From the NCBI RefSeq assembly GCF_001310275.1, contig NZ_LGYZ01000083.1, forward strand, positions 62,001 through 126,000: a DNA stretch of 64,000 bases, in the 5' to 3' direction. Numbering within the stretch: position 1 is the first letter of the stretch; the number at the start of each line of letters is the position of its first letter. The DNA is from Nocardia arizonensis. Its GTDB lineage: Bacteria > Actinomycetota > Actinomycetes > Mycobacteriales > Mycobacteriaceae. Positions 53,297 through 62,779 of the stretch are shown here, piece after piece. The notes beneath the pieces were generated by a model. The model worked only from the letters and a program-made list of their open reading frames with translations. It made no database searches and was not told the DNA's origin. A program made the position numbers and the translations under genes.

Positions 53297-53355
53297 AGCC
53301 GAATCGTAGATCCCGTATGGCCGTGCCGAAACCCTAGAGGACGAGAATCGAGTGC

Positions 53356-53934
53356 ATGGTTTCGCAATCACGGCGACGGATCGAGGTGGCGGCGGCGGGT
53401 CTGCTGGCCCGACACGGATATCACGGATTCGGTCTCAAGAAGTTGAGCGAGGCGGCGGGTCTGCCATACGGCTCGATCTACCACCACTTCCCCGGCGGGA
53501 AGGAGGAGATCGCCATCGCCGCCATCACCGGCACCGGCGTGCTGTCGGGTCGGTTGATCGCGCAGGCTCCCCGGGACGTATTCGCGACGACCTCGACCAT
53601 GTTCGAGTTCATGGCCGCCAAGCTGACCGGATCGGATTTCACCGAAGGTTGTCCGGTTGGCACTCCCGCACTCGACGGCGGCAGCGATGTCGAGGCGGTT
53701 CGCGGGGCCTGCGTGGCGGCATTCGAAATGATGGAACGAGCCTTCGCGGGATTGTTGACCGAACTCGGTGTGCCGTCGTCGCGAGCGCTGGAACTCGCGA
53801 CGACGGTGGTCGCGGCCTACGAGGGGGCCACGATCCTGGCGCGGGTGCGGCAGTCCGACGCCCCGCTGCGCACCGTGGCCGACGGGATGGAACGACTGCT
53901 GCGACTCACCCTGTCCGAGATCGAAGCCCCTTGA
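53356..53934 (+). CDS. TetR-family regulator of the LmrA/QacR-like group
   Basis: The 192-residue protein has the helix-turn-helix RHGYHGFGLKKLSEAAGLPYGSIYHHFPGGKEEIAIAAI. The gene starts soon after the divergent LpqC gene and ends 32 bases before an MDR-type dehydrogenase gene. The DNA between carries a palindrome (53935-53952) right after its stop. The regulator probably controls the dehydrogenase and is induced by its substrate or product. Confidence 0.88.
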   Translation: MVSQSRRRIEVAAAGLLARHGYHGFGLKKLSEAAGLPYGSIYHHFPGGKEEIAIAAITGTGVLSGRLIAQAPRDVFATTSTMFEFMAAKLTGSDFTEGCPVGTPALDGGSDVEAVRGACVAAFEMMERAFAGLLTELGVPSSRALELATTVVAAYEGATILARVRQSDAPLRTVADGMERLLRLTLSEIEAP

Positions 53935-53952
53935 CTAGAAAGAACGTTCTAG
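53935..53952. promoter_or_regulatory. TetR operator between regulator and MDR gene
   Basis: CTAGAA (53935-53940) and TTCTAG (53947-53952) are exact inverted repeats. The centre AGAACGTTCT (53941-53950) is itself a perfect palindrome. The site abuts the TetR stop codon and lies 14 bases before ATG 53966, so it can block only the dehydrogenase promoter. Confidence 0.65.
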
Positions 53953-53965
53953 CGAGACTGAGGGC

Positions 53966-54985
53966 ATGAAGCGATTGATGCTGACCGGACCGGGCGCACT
54001 CGCCTGGGAGGAAGCCGACGAACCCGTCATCACCACCCCCGGCCAAGCGCTGGTCCGCCCGGTTGCCCTGGCCACCTGCGATATCGATCCCGCGGTGCTG
54101 CGCGGAACGTTCCCGCTGCCTGGCCCCTACCCGTTCGGACACGAGGGTGTGGCCGAGGTCGTCGCGATCGGCGAGGACGTACGCACGGTCTCGGTCGGCG
54201 ACCGGGTCATCGTGCCGTTCCAGATCTCCTGCGGCGTCTGCGCATCCTGTGCGCGCGGGCGCACCGCCAACTGCGCGAGCCATCCGCCGCTGTCGAGCTT
54301 CGGACTCGGTTCCATCGGAGGTCTCGACTGGGGCGGGCTATGGGCCGATCTGACCCTGATCCCGCACGCCGACGCCATGCTCGTCCCGGTGCCCGCGGGG
54401 ATCGACCCGGCCGTCGTCGCCAGCGCCAGCGACAATATTCCGGACGCCTACCGTTCCGTCGCACCGCAACTCGCGGCCGATCCGGGTGCGGAGGTGCTGG
54501 TGCTCGGTGGGCAGGCGGCCAAGTCCATCGGCCTCTACGCCGCCGGACTCGCCGCCGCGCTCGGCTCGGAACGCGTTGTCTACCTGGATGATTCACCCGA
54601 GCGGCTCGAGATCGCGCAGAAGCTGGGCGTCGAGGCGGTCGAGGGTTCGCCCGATACCAGGGTCGGGCGCTTTCCCATCACGGTGGAGGCCGCGGGCGGG
54701 GCGAAGGCACTGCGCGCGGCGGTCGCCGCCACCGCGGGTGACGGCTGGTGCACCAGCGTCAGCGTGCAACTACGCGACGTGGAACTGCCGCTGTTCCAGA
54801 TGTATTCACGCTGCTGCACCTTCCACACCGGCCGTGCCCACGCGCGCCCGGCCATTCCGCACGTCCTCGACCTCGTCGCCGCGGGCGCCTTCGATCCCTC
54901 CGTCGTCACCACGGTCACCGCGACCTGGGACGAGGCCGTCGACGCACTTCTCGACACCCCGCTCAAACTGGTCGCGATGCGCTGA
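53966..54985 (+). CDS. Zinc-type MDR alcohol dehydrogenase
   Basis: The 339-residue protein has the GroES-like half with GHEGVAEV and the structural zinc cysteines C-x2-C-x2-C-x7-C (CGVCASCARGRTANC), then a nucleotide-binding half (VLVLGGQAAKS...). The catalytic zinc Cys is in ATCDIDP. NAD(P)-dependent oxidation of an alcohol is expected. A non-standard GGQAAKS replaces the usual GxGxxG. Control by the neighbouring TetR is likely. Confidence 0.88.
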   Translation: MKRLMLTGPGALAWEEADEPVITTPGQALVRPVALATCDIDPAVLRGTFPLPGPYPFGHEGVAEVVAIGEDVRTVSVGDRVIVPFQISCGVCASCARGRTANCASHPPLSSFGLGSIGGLDWGGLWADLTLIPHADAMLVPVPAGIDPAVVASASDNIPDAYRSVAPQLAADPGAEVLVLGGQAAKSIGLYAAGLAAALGSERVVYLDDSPERLEIAQKLGVEAVEGSPDTRVGRFPITVEAAGGAKALRAAVAATAGDGWCTSVSVQLRDVELPLFQMYSRCCTFHTGRAHARPAIPHVLDLVAAGAFDPSVVTTVTATWDEAVDALLDTPLKLVAMR

Positions 54986-55105
54986 CCCGTGCGCGGGCGC
55001 GTGATCCCCGGGCGGCACCGACCGCACGGTGGAAGCCGGCGAACCGATTCGCACGGACCCGACATGATCGGAGGGCGGCAACGGTGCGGGCGGACGGAGA
55101 ATCCG

Positions 55106-56011
55106 TCAGGGGTGCTCGGCGAGATCGATGCGAATCGAATCGCTGACGCCCACGACGAAGACGCGGTCGCGTTTGGCTTTCCATTGGTGCGGAACAAGGA
55201 AATACCGATCGGGTGTGCGGGCGAACAGGAGAAGCCCGCTGTACACGTAGCGATATTTCTCGCCCGGGACAGTGATCTCGTCGACTCGGGAACCGCCGCC
55301 TTCGATTCCGAGCCGGTCCACGCTCAGCAGCAGAACCACCGGTCGGGCACTGAACGAGTCGGCCTCCATGGTTTCGGCATCTCGCGCGCCGCGGTGCTCG
55401 GCATAGGAGCCGACACCCCACAGGGTGCCGAGAAATCCGAGTACCAGCAGAACCATGATCGGAAACCACATGGCCCTCGTGGCGGAGGCCGATCGCGCGC
55501 GAATACCGAGCAGGGAAGGGTACGCGGTGCGAAGCGCGATCGCGTAACCAATGAGCGCGACGCCGATCACCAGCATGACCGGCAGGTACAAGCTCATCAC
55601 CGAGGGAAGGCCGTCGCGCAGGACGATCCCGGCCGCGACCGCACCCTCGAGCAGCGCCCCGGTGACCAGAACCGTCGCGGCCCAGACACGCAGGACTCGA
55701 CGTGGTCGGCGCAGGCGTACGGCGACGGCGAGAGGCACTCCGCGCAAACCGAACAGCGCGAGTACCCCGAGCAGAGCCATCACCGCGGGCCAGTAGGCGC
55801 CGCCGACGCTACGCAGCACGTAGTCGGGGGTGGTATAGCCGAGCATGCCCGCGTCGACTCCGAAGTGCGCGTACCAGGTTCGGGTGTAGATCAGCCCGAA
55901 GTAGTACAGCACCGCGGTGACTACCACCGCCTGCGAGGCGATGGCTCCCACGCCCGACAACGCGAGCCGAAATCCCGCCGAACCCGGTCGGTTCGAAGAA
56001 GTCCCCGTCAT
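55106..56011 (-). CDS. Multi-pass membrane protein of unknown function
   Basis: The 301-residue protein has five or six hydrophobic segments in its first 215 residues, then a soluble C-terminal domain (VVLLLSVDRLGIEGGG...YRYVYSGLLLFARTPDRYFLVPHQWKAK). Similar proteins appear in streptomycetes and nocardiae without known function. ATG 56011 overlaps the TGA of the lipoprotein gene, so the two are coupled. No motif for transport or catalysis is seen. Confidence 0.7.
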   Translation of the reverse strand: MTGTSSNRPGSAGFRLALSGVGAIASQAVVVTAVLYYFGLIYTRTWYAHFGVDAGMLGYTTPDYVLRSVGGAYWPAVMALLGVLALFGLRGVPLAVAVRLRRPRRVLRVWAATVLVTGALLEGAVAAGIVLRDGLPSVMSLYLPVMLVIGVALIGYAIALRTAYPSLLGIRARSASATRAMWFPIMVLLVLGFLGTLWGVGSYAEHRGARDAETMEADSFSARPVVLLLSVDRLGIEGGGSRVDEITVPGEKYRYVYSGLLLFARTPDRYFLVPHQWKAKRDRVFVVGVSDSIRIDLAEHP

Positions 56012-56274
56012 CTGCTCGAGGATCTGACGGGCGGGGTCGTGGTGGTGGTGGTCGTCGTCGTGGGCGGCGTCGAGTTGATTCCCGCTCCCGTGCGGGTGCG
56101 GCCCGACGAGATCGGCGCCGTCGACGGAATCACCCGCACTCCGGTGTCCGCGTCGGCCGTTGTCGTGAAGCGCGCCGGATCGGGCTGCGAGTCACCGCCG
56201 CCGCAGCCTGTCAGCGAGCCCGCGAGAATCGCGAACGCCATCGCCGCGAACGACAGCACCACACGACGCGCCAT
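56008..56274 (-). CDS. Small Thr-rich lipoprotein
   Basis: The 88-residue protein has a lipobox signal (ILAGSLTGC) followed by Gly/Asp residues and a threonine tract (about nine in a row) encoded by GGT/CGT repeats at 56038-56062. It may be a wall-spanning linker or an immunogenic surface protein. It is coupled to the membrane protein by an ATGA overlap. ATG 56286 would add four residues. Confidence 0.68.
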   Translation of the reverse strand: MARRVVLSFAAMAFAILAGSLTGCGGGDSQPDPARFTTTADADTGVRVIPSTAPISSGRTRTGAGINSTPPTTTTTTTTTPPVRSSSR

Positions 56275-56286
56275 CGGATCCCCCAA

Positions 56287-57390
56287 TCAGGTGACATCGA
56301 ACCTTCGCCGAATTGTTCCACAAATCACCTCGGCCGGAATGCGTCTCGTGCGCCAACCACGAGATCGCGACACCCGGTCGCGAGGAAAGGCCCACGAAAC
56401 ATGCACCGGGCGTGAGTTTTCGTTCGCGCGGCCGACCGTAAGTGGGACAGATCGGGACACCCGCGACGGTTGCCCGGCCGCGGCCGAGACGAGTTGACTC
56501 CTGGAGTGACGGACGAGGGGGCGACGTGTGGGAATGGAGTCGGATGGTTGCCGAACGGGCGGCCGCCGCGGCATGGACGAGTTGGCGCACGCAATGGACG
56601 ACACCGACGGTCGTGGACCCACGGCGGGGCGGCGAACGAGAGTCGGGGCAAGCGGACGCCGCCGACAGCGATTCGGCCGAGGACGGGTGGGAGTAAGCCA
56701 GGTGGGAATCCGCATCGCATCGCCACCCACAACCGGCCCGGGTCAACCGCAGTCAACGTACGATTGACCAGATCCGGCGCCGATGTGGCGCCGTAGTCCT
56801 GCCGAGTCGATTGCAAAGCGATTCTCGCCGACATGAGGCGACACTATCTAGAACTGATCGTGCGACCATCGACATAGGGTTAGCCTCGGCGGCACTGGAC
56901 GCTATTCACCCCATCCCAGCACGGGAGGTCGTCGATCAGTTGCGTCACCCCGCACCGGCCGTGGAACTTCCGAACTGCGCCGCGAAATCGTCAGCATTCC
57001 CGCTCGGCCCGCGCGTTCGCAACGCCGACGTCCTGCGCCCACTCCTTCACCGGCGCTTGGCCCGATGCGTGCTCACGTTGTGGCACAACACGATCGGCAA
57101 ACCTCATTCCACGGATTCAAGTGTGGGCAATCCCTGCGATTGACCAGCACAGCCGAGGGTTCCCTCCATCGGAGGGCACATCGAACGCATGCTGATCGCC
57201 CGCCGACCTCCGGCGGTCCGGCTGCCGACAAGGCGCGCAGCCGGTCATGCAGTACGTGCGCCCACTGGTATTGCCGGGGCGAATGGCATCCGGGTTCGGG
57301 AATTGCGGCCCTGTCCCGAGATGCCCGGATCGGGTTTTCTGGGGTGTTGAATCCGCTCGTCGGCAGGGGCTGGTTCGGGAAGGAGCGGGT
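56287..57390. other. About 1.1 kb with no convincing gene
   Basis: No long frame here has a believable start, codon bias or recognisable protein. It is the longest empty stretch in the window. A possible 56-residue frame is listed separately at 56526-56696. Part of 56870-57150 reads like decayed coding in the plus direction. It must also contain the promoter of the metal ATPase. Confidence 0.5.
56526..56696 (+). CDS. Possible small acidic-tailed protein
   Basis: A 56-residue frame begins at GTG 56526, 4-5 bases after GAGGGGG. It starts MWEWSRMVAERAAAAAWTSW and ends in an acidic run (ADAADSDSAEDGWE). There is no homolog in mind and no partner gene. The ribosome site and sequence layout make it a possible microprotein inside the otherwise empty region. 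Confidence 0.3.
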   Translation: MWEWSRMVAERAAAAAWTSWRTQWTTPTVVDPRRGGERESGQADAADSDSAEDGWE

Positions 57391-59778
57391 GTGGTCGGCA
57401 CGAATTCGATGATCGGGCGGTGGTCGAAACGGGTCGCCGGATGGGTGGAGCCCGCGCTCGTCGCGGTGACTGTATTCGCGTTGCTGCTTGGACTGATCAT
57501 GTGGCCGTTCGGGCTGCACGGGGCGGCAGAGGTCTGCTGGATCGCGGCGACGGCGGCGGCGGTCGTGCCCGCCGTGTGGTGGATGGTCGCCGCGTTGCTG
57601 CGGGGTAGGGCCGGGGTGGATTTGATCGCGGTGTTGTCGCTGGTGGGCACGTTACTGGTGCACGAGTACCTCGCCGGTGCGCTGATCGCGGTGATGTTGG
57701 CGACCGGTCGCGCACTGGACGCGGCGGCCGAGCGACGCGCGTCGCGCGATCTGCGTGCCTTGCTCGAGCACGCGCCGCGCTCGGCTCGCCGCCGTATCGG
57801 CGCCGAGGTGAGCGTGATCGCATTGGACGAGGTCGCCGTCGATGATGTGCTGGTGGTGGCACCCGGTGAGGTGGTGCCGGTCGACGGGCGGGTTCTCGAC
57901 GCGGTGGCCGTCTTGGACGAGTCGGTCCTCACCGGAGAGCCGTTGCAGGTCGAGCGCGGTATCGGGGAACTTGTGCGCAGCGGTGTCGTCAACGCGGGAA
58001 CCTCCTTCGAAATTCGCGCGACCGCGACCGCGGCCGAGAGCACCTACGCCGGAATCGTGCGGCTGGCTCAGGAAGCCGGCGCGGAGAACGCGCCCGTGGT
58101 GCGGTTGGCCGACAGGTACGCGGCCTGGTTTCTGCCCTTGACGCTGCTGGTGGCGGGAGGGGCGTGGTTGTTGAGCGGTTCGCTGGTGCGCGCGGTCGCG
58201 GTGCTGGTGGTGGCCACCCCGTGTCCGCTTTTGCTGGCTGCCCCGGTGGCGATCGTGTCGGGGCTGTCGCGGGCCTCCCGTCTGGGGGTCGTCATCCGCA
58301 GCGGCGGCGCGCTGGAGAACCTCGGTCACGCGACGACTCTCGTCATGGACAAGACCGGCACTCTCACCGCGGGCAGACCCGCCGTGGTCGAGGTGATCGC
58401 CGCGCCCGGCCAGGACGCCGCCGAGGCGTTGCGGCTGGCCGCGTCGGTGGATCAGTTGTCGCCGCACGTGCTGGCCGAGGCGATCGTCACCGAGGCGCTG
58501 GCCCGCGACTCGGCGCTCACACTGCCCACCGCTGTGGTCGAACAGCCTGGTCGCGGGATTTCCGGCTCCGTCGACGGCCGCCACGTCCAGGTGGGCAAAC
58601 TCCCGGACACGGCGACCGGATCCGAGTGGGCGCGCGCGGTGGACAGCCGAGCGCGGCTGGACTCCGCGGCGATCGCGTGGATCGTCGTCGACGAGGAACT
58701 CGTCGGGGCGGTCCTGCTGCGCGATCCGCTGCGGCGCCACGCGCCGCGCACGATACGAAGGCTGCGCGAGGCGGGGTTGAACCGACTGGTGATGCTGACC
58801 GGTGATCGACTCGAACCGGCCCGCGAGGTCGCCGCCGTGCTCGGTCTCGACGAGGTGTATGCCGGGCAGAGTCCCGCCGACAAGGTCGCCGCCGTCCGTC
58901 GCGAGCGCGAGCGCGCGGTGACGGTCATGGTCGGCGACGGCGTCAACGACGCTCCCGCCTTGGCCGCCGCGACCGTCGGTGTGGCGATGGGCGCACGCGG
59001 GTCCACCGCTTCTTCGGAGGCCGCCGACATCGTGCTCACCACCGACCGGCTCGACCGGCTCGCCGACGCCATGGACACCGCCCGCTGGTCACGCCGTATA
59101 GCCGTGCAAAGCGCTGTCGTCGGGATGGGATTGTCGTTGCTGGCGATGGTCGTGGCCGCTGCCGGACTGCTCCCGCCCGCCGCCGGGGCGCTGCTGCAAG
59201 AGGGCATCGACATGGCGGTGATCCTCAACGCCCTGCGCGCGCTGCGCGGCAATCCGGCCGCTCGCACCGAAGTGGCCGCGGCGACAGAACAATTGCTGCA
59301 CCGCTTCGCGGACGAGCACGAGACCCTGCGTGAGATGCTCACGCTGTTGCGCACCGCCGCCGACCGGCTCGCCACCGCCAACGATCCCGCGGCATTGGCG
59401 GCGGTCGAGGACGCCCACCACTTCTTGGTTACCGATCTGCTACCCCACGAACTTGCCGAGGAAACCCTGCTCTATCCCGCACTGGTCGGCCCACTCGGCA
59501 GCACCGAGGCCACCGCCACGATGAGCCGCGCCCACGCCGAGATCCAACGGCTCACCACCCGCATCGGCGCCCACCTCGACCGCGCCCACACCGCGGGCGC
59601 TATAGCAGACGAGCAGATCGATGACCTACTCGCCTGCCTCTACGGTTTGCATACCCTGCTGCGATTGCACTTCCTTCAGGAAGAGGAGAACTACTTCACC
59701 CTCACCGACGTCGACGACCAACCCGAGAACGGCTCGACCTACCGACGCGCGCACCGACACGAACCTCTGCCACGATGA
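57391..59778 (+). CDS. P1B-5-type metal-transporting ATPase with C-terminal hemerythrin domain
   Basis: The 795-residue membrane ATPase has the actuator TGEP loop, the TM4 metal motif TPCP (276-279), phosphorylation site DKTGTLT (D320), a degenerate HP region (SPHVLAEAI) and GDGVNDAP near 515. From residue 637 a hemerythrin-like domain follows with its H and E ligands (LLHRFADEHETL, DLLPHELAEETLLYP, MSRAHAEI, LHFLQEEENY). P1B-5 pumps with this layout (Nia of Sinorhizobium) move Ni and Fe and may sense oxygen or iron. GTG 57391 has AAGGAG 5 bases upstream. Confidence 0.9.
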   Translation: MVGTNSMIGRWSKRVAGWVEPALVAVTVFALLLGLIMWPFGLHGAAEVCWIAATAAAVVPAVWWMVAALLRGRAGVDLIAVLSLVGTLLVHEYLAGALIAVMLATGRALDAAAERRASRDLRALLEHAPRSARRRIGAEVSVIALDEVAVDDVLVVAPGEVVPVDGRVLDAVAVLDESVLTGEPLQVERGIGELVRSGVVNAGTSFEIRATATAAESTYAGIVRLAQEAGAENAPVVRLADRYAAWFLPLTLLVAGGAWLLSGSLVRAVAVLVVATPCPLLLAAPVAIVSGLSRASRLGVVIRSGGALENLGHATTLVMDKTGTLTAGRPAVVEVIAAPGQDAAEALRLAASVDQLSPHVLAEAIVTEALARDSALTLPTAVVEQPGRGISGSVDGRHVQVGKLPDTATGSEWARAVDSRARLDSAAIAWIVVDEELVGAVLLRDPLRRHAPRTIRRLREAGLNRLVMLTGDRLEPAREVAAVLGLDEVYAGQSPADKVAAVRRERERAVTVMVGDGVNDAPALAAATVGVAMGARGSTASSEAADIVLTTDRLDRLADAMDTARWSRRIAVQSAVVGMGLSLLAMVVAAAGLLPPAAGALLQEGIDMAVILNALRALRGNPAARTEVAAATEQLLHRFADEHETLREMLTLLRTAADRLATANDPAALAAVEDAHHFLVTDLLPHELAEETLLYPALVGPLGSTEATATMSRAHAEIQRLTTRIGAHLDRAHTAGAIADEQIDDLLACLYGLHTLLRLHFLQEEENYFTLTDVDDQPENGSTYRRAHRHEPLPR

Positions 59779-59802
59779 CGCCGGTGCCCGAAGCCCCCAC
59801 GG

Positions 59803-60561
59803 TCACACGGCCTCGAGGACGAAGAACAAGAAGCTGGGACCGGTGGTGAGGGCGCGATACTGCTCGGGGAACAGCTCACTCGCGACCGGCACCGGCTGCG
59901 GCTCGCTGATGACGGAGATCCGAAAGCCCGCCGCGGTGAATGCGTCGGTCATCGCGTGCAACGGCCGGACCCAGAACCTCATCGGGACAGGCCGGCCGCC
60001 CAACGTCCAGTCGAAGGTCCAGTCGTAGGTATCGAAATAGTTCGGACTGCGCCCGGCCAGCTGCTGAAAACCGTAGGCCACGAAGGGATGATCGACCGAG
60101 ACGAGCAATCGTCCGCCGGAGGTCAGCACCCGCCGCAGCTCGCTGAGCGTCGGTCCCCAGTCTTTCAGATAGTGCAGCACCAAGGATGCGACGACGTCGT
60201 CGAACACTCCATCGGCGAAGGGCAAGGGCTCTGCCAGGTCGGCGACCCGCAGATCCACGTCGGCACCGAGTCGCCGTCGAGCCAGCTCCAGCATCCTGGC
60301 ACTCGAGTCGATGCCGGTAACAATCGCTCCACGATCGCGCAATGCCGCGGAGGTCGGGCCCGAGCCGCATCCGGCGTCGAGAATCCGCCTGCCTGCCACG
60401 TCACCGGCGAGTCCGAGCATCGCGGGCTGTTCGTAGTACGCGTTGTAGAGGCTGGTCTCGTTCTCGGCCGCGTACGCCTCGGCGAAGCTGTCGTAGTCGT
60501 TTGCCTGGACGGAATCGGCGGAAGCCGCAAGGTTTTCCGGGACCTGAGTCATGCAGCCCAT
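59803..60561 (-). CDS. SAM-dependent class I methyltransferase
   Basis: The 252-residue protein has the SAM motifs ILDAGCGSGPTSAAL, VTGIDSSARML, VADLAEPLPFADGVFDDVVASLVLHYL and LLVSVDHPF. It has no signal peptide or membrane segment. The Methyltransf_11-type fold says nothing about substrate. ATG 60561 (GGGGGTG 6 bases upstream) or 60552 may be the start. It is divergent from the P-loop ATPase gene and convergent with the metal ATPase. Confidence 0.85.
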   Translation of the reverse strand: MGCMTQVPENLAASADSVQANDYDSFAEAYAAENETSLYNAYYEQPAMLGLAGDVAGRRILDAGCGSGPTSAALRDRGAIVTGIDSSARMLELARRRLGADVDLRVADLAEPLPFADGVFDDVVASLVLHYLKDWGPTLSELRRVLTSGGRLLVSVDHPFVAYGFQQLAGRSPNYFDTYDWTFDWTLGGRPVPMRFWVRPLHAMTDAFTAAGFRISVISEPQPVPVASELFPEQYRALTTGPSFLFFVLEAV

Positions 60562-60787
60562 ACTGGCACCCCCGCGCTCAACTCGGGTCGGCTCGAACTT
60601 CACTCGCGCATCGGGTGTGCGGCGCCGAACGCTGGACGAGTGACACCGCGCGGCAGCGGTAAGCCGGCGGCCACCGAGACCGGAGGCGTGAACACCCGAA
60701 TAACAGTGTGTCACTTGTATTCCAAGCGTTGTCGCGGCCGCTCGCCCATTGCTACTCTTGGCGCCCGTACGAGGGGAGAGTGGCCTG

Positions 60788-62755
60788 GTGTTCGTGGGGC
60801 GCACCGATGTTCTCGAGCTCATCGACCGTTTGGTCGAGGTGCCGGTCGACGATACCGACGTTCCGGTGAAACCCGTTCTGGTGCTGGAGGGTTGCGGCGG
60901 CTCGGGCCGGACGTCGATCCTGGAGCGGGCGCTGGCCACGTGGTGGCCGCCGCCGACCACGGTGTGGGAACGCTTGCGCGGCACCTGGCGGCGCAGCACC
61001 CCGACCGTGCTGATCCATCCCCTGGAACGTCCCGTTGACGACGACGATCCGGCGCGACCGCTGCTCGCCTCGATCCTGCTCGGGCTCAGCCAGGGCATTC
61101 CCGGCTACACGATCGCCTTTCCCCGGGTCCTGGTCGCGCAGATCGCCATCAGCGCCGACTTCGACGGCGCCGCCGACGGTACGCAACGCGTGCAGTTGCG
61201 AACTCTGCTGAACCGCCACAGGAACCGCACCGTGCTGTTCGAGTTCATCCGCACCCTGGCCGCCCTTGGCGGCACGCAGGCGGCCAACTTCCAGGTACCC
61301 GACGACATCGCCTCGGCGGTCCTGGACCGCGCCGCCGACATCGTCATCCACCGCCTCTCCCAAGGGCGCCTGGTCAACCGCCTCACTTGGGGACCGGCGG
61401 TGCCGTGGTTCGGCCACCAGGACCAGCAGTTGCACGCCGACCCCGAGCGGGTACTGATCGAACTGAGCCTCAAGTCGCGCAGCCCCGACCGCGCCGTGCG
61501 GCAGGGCGTCGACGACGTACTGATCGGCGCACTGCTCGCGGACCTGCGCCACAGCGCCGCGAAGGTCGCGGGGCGCACCTCGAATGTCCTTGTTCTGCTC
61601 GATGACGGCGACGCGCCCGCGACGGTGTCGTTCACCGGCTCCCTGCTGCGGGTGCGCCGCGCGCTGGCCGCCACCGGCCGGGGGCCGACCGATCCGCTGA
61701 CCGTGATCACCACCAGTTCCGGCACGCTGATCACCGAACTCGCGGGCCAGATCGGCGCGCCCGAGGAGTGGACCGAGCCGGTCAACCCCGCGCGCGTGAC
61801 CGAGGTCACCGCGCCGTGGCTGACGGTACGGCTTGCCGACCTGCCCGAATCCGATGTCGGCATCATGGCCAAGGCCGTCGACCCGATCGAATACATCGGC
61901 CTCGGCGCCGAGATCCACCGCCTCACCCACGGCCATCCGGCGACGACGTCCTACCTGCTGGGTGAGTTGCGCGACGACAGCACGGTGCGGACGCGGTTCG
62001 ACGAACTACTGCGCCGCCCCGGCCCCGAGCGCGGGAAGTCCGTCGAAGAACATCTGCTGCGCGTCTTCGTCCGGGCGCTGACCCCGCACCGCGAAGCACC
62101 TGACCTACTGACCAGCGCCATTATCACCGCCTCGGCTGCCCGCGACCGAGGCGCGGCGCGCGCCGTCGTCACCCGGCTGCACACCGATATCGCGGCCGAG
62201 TCCCCGCTGCTCACCTCGCGCACCCTGTGGACCGGCCGGGAGGACGCCGCGCGGCTCCCGTCATTGGTGCGGCTGCTCGGCCTACGTCTGCTGGCCGTGC
62301 GAAACGACCCGCTGCTCGGCTGGGAAAGGGTGTTCGGCGAGCTGCTCGCCGCCGTCTCCGCGGACGACCGCACCGGCAGGCTCTACTACGAGAGGCTGTT
62401 GAACGGCCGCGGCGCTGTCGTCACCGCACTCGCCGACGAGTTGCCGAGGCTCGAGGACGTGCGCTGGCTCGCGATGTTCGACGCTATCGTCGCCACCCCC
62501 GACCCGCGCGATCGCGACCGCGACCTCATCGATGACGGCCGCGACAGGCCCACACCCGCCGACGACATCGCGATGCTCATCGCCGTCGTGCCGACGGTCG
62601 ACGCCGATCTGCGCGCGGTGTCCGAGGACGTGGAAGCGACCCTGTGCATGCGGGCCGCGCGCAGTTACGAGCGCCTGGCGAACACGGCCGTCGGCGGCGA
62701 CCCGTTCCTGCTGCGCGCCGCGCGGTATCGCGCTCGCGCCCAGCGATACCACTGA
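60788..62755 (+). CDS. Large P-loop ATPase (STAND/AAA-like) of unknown role
   Basis: The 655-residue protein has no recognised family. It has a front VFVGRTDVLELIDRLV, a P-loop GCGGSGRTS (35-43) and a Walker-B-like NVLVLLDDGDAP near 275. The second half is helical and charged, like the winged or superhelical regions of STAND signalling ATPases. There is no signal peptide. GTG 60788 has an AGGGGAG stretch upstream. It lies 24 bases before a membrane-anchored binding-protein gene, which hints at signalling across the membrane. Confidence 0.65.
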   Translation: MFVGRTDVLELIDRLVEVPVDDTDVPVKPVLVLEGCGGSGRTSILERALATWWPPPTTVWERLRGTWRRSTPTVLIHPLERPVDDDDPARPLLASILLGLSQGIPGYTIAFPRVLVAQIAISADFDGAADGTQRVQLRTLLNRHRNRTVLFEFIRTLAALGGTQAANFQVPDDIASAVLDRAADIVIHRLSQGRLVNRLTWGPAVPWFGHQDQQLHADPERVLIELSLKSRSPDRAVRQGVDDVLIGALLADLRHSAAKVAGRTSNVLVLLDDGDAPATVSFTGSLLRVRRALAATGRGPTDPLTVITTSSGTLITELAGQIGAPEEWTEPVNPARVTEVTAPWLTVRLADLPESDVGIMAKAVDPIEYIGLGAEIHRLTHGHPATTSYLLGELRDDSTVRTRFDELLRRPGPERGKSVEEHLLRVFVRALTPHREAPDLLTSAIITASAARDRGAARAVVTRLHTDIAAESPLLTSRTLWTGREDAARLPSLVRLLGLRLLAVRNDPLLGWERVFGELLAAVSADDRTGRLYYERLLNGRGAVVTALADELPRLEDVRWLAMFDAIVATPDPRDRDRDLIDDGRDRPTPADDIAMLIAVVPTVDADLRAVSEDVEATLCMRAARSYERLANTAVGGDPFLLRAARYRARAQRYH

Positions 62756-62779
62756 CGTTCCGGCAGAAGGAGTTTCATC

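Noticed and set aside
56811..57143. Plus-strand 110-residue frame in the empty region
   Set aside because: The start is poor and the sequence shows no domain. A few stretches look like decayed coding, so it is not called as a gene.
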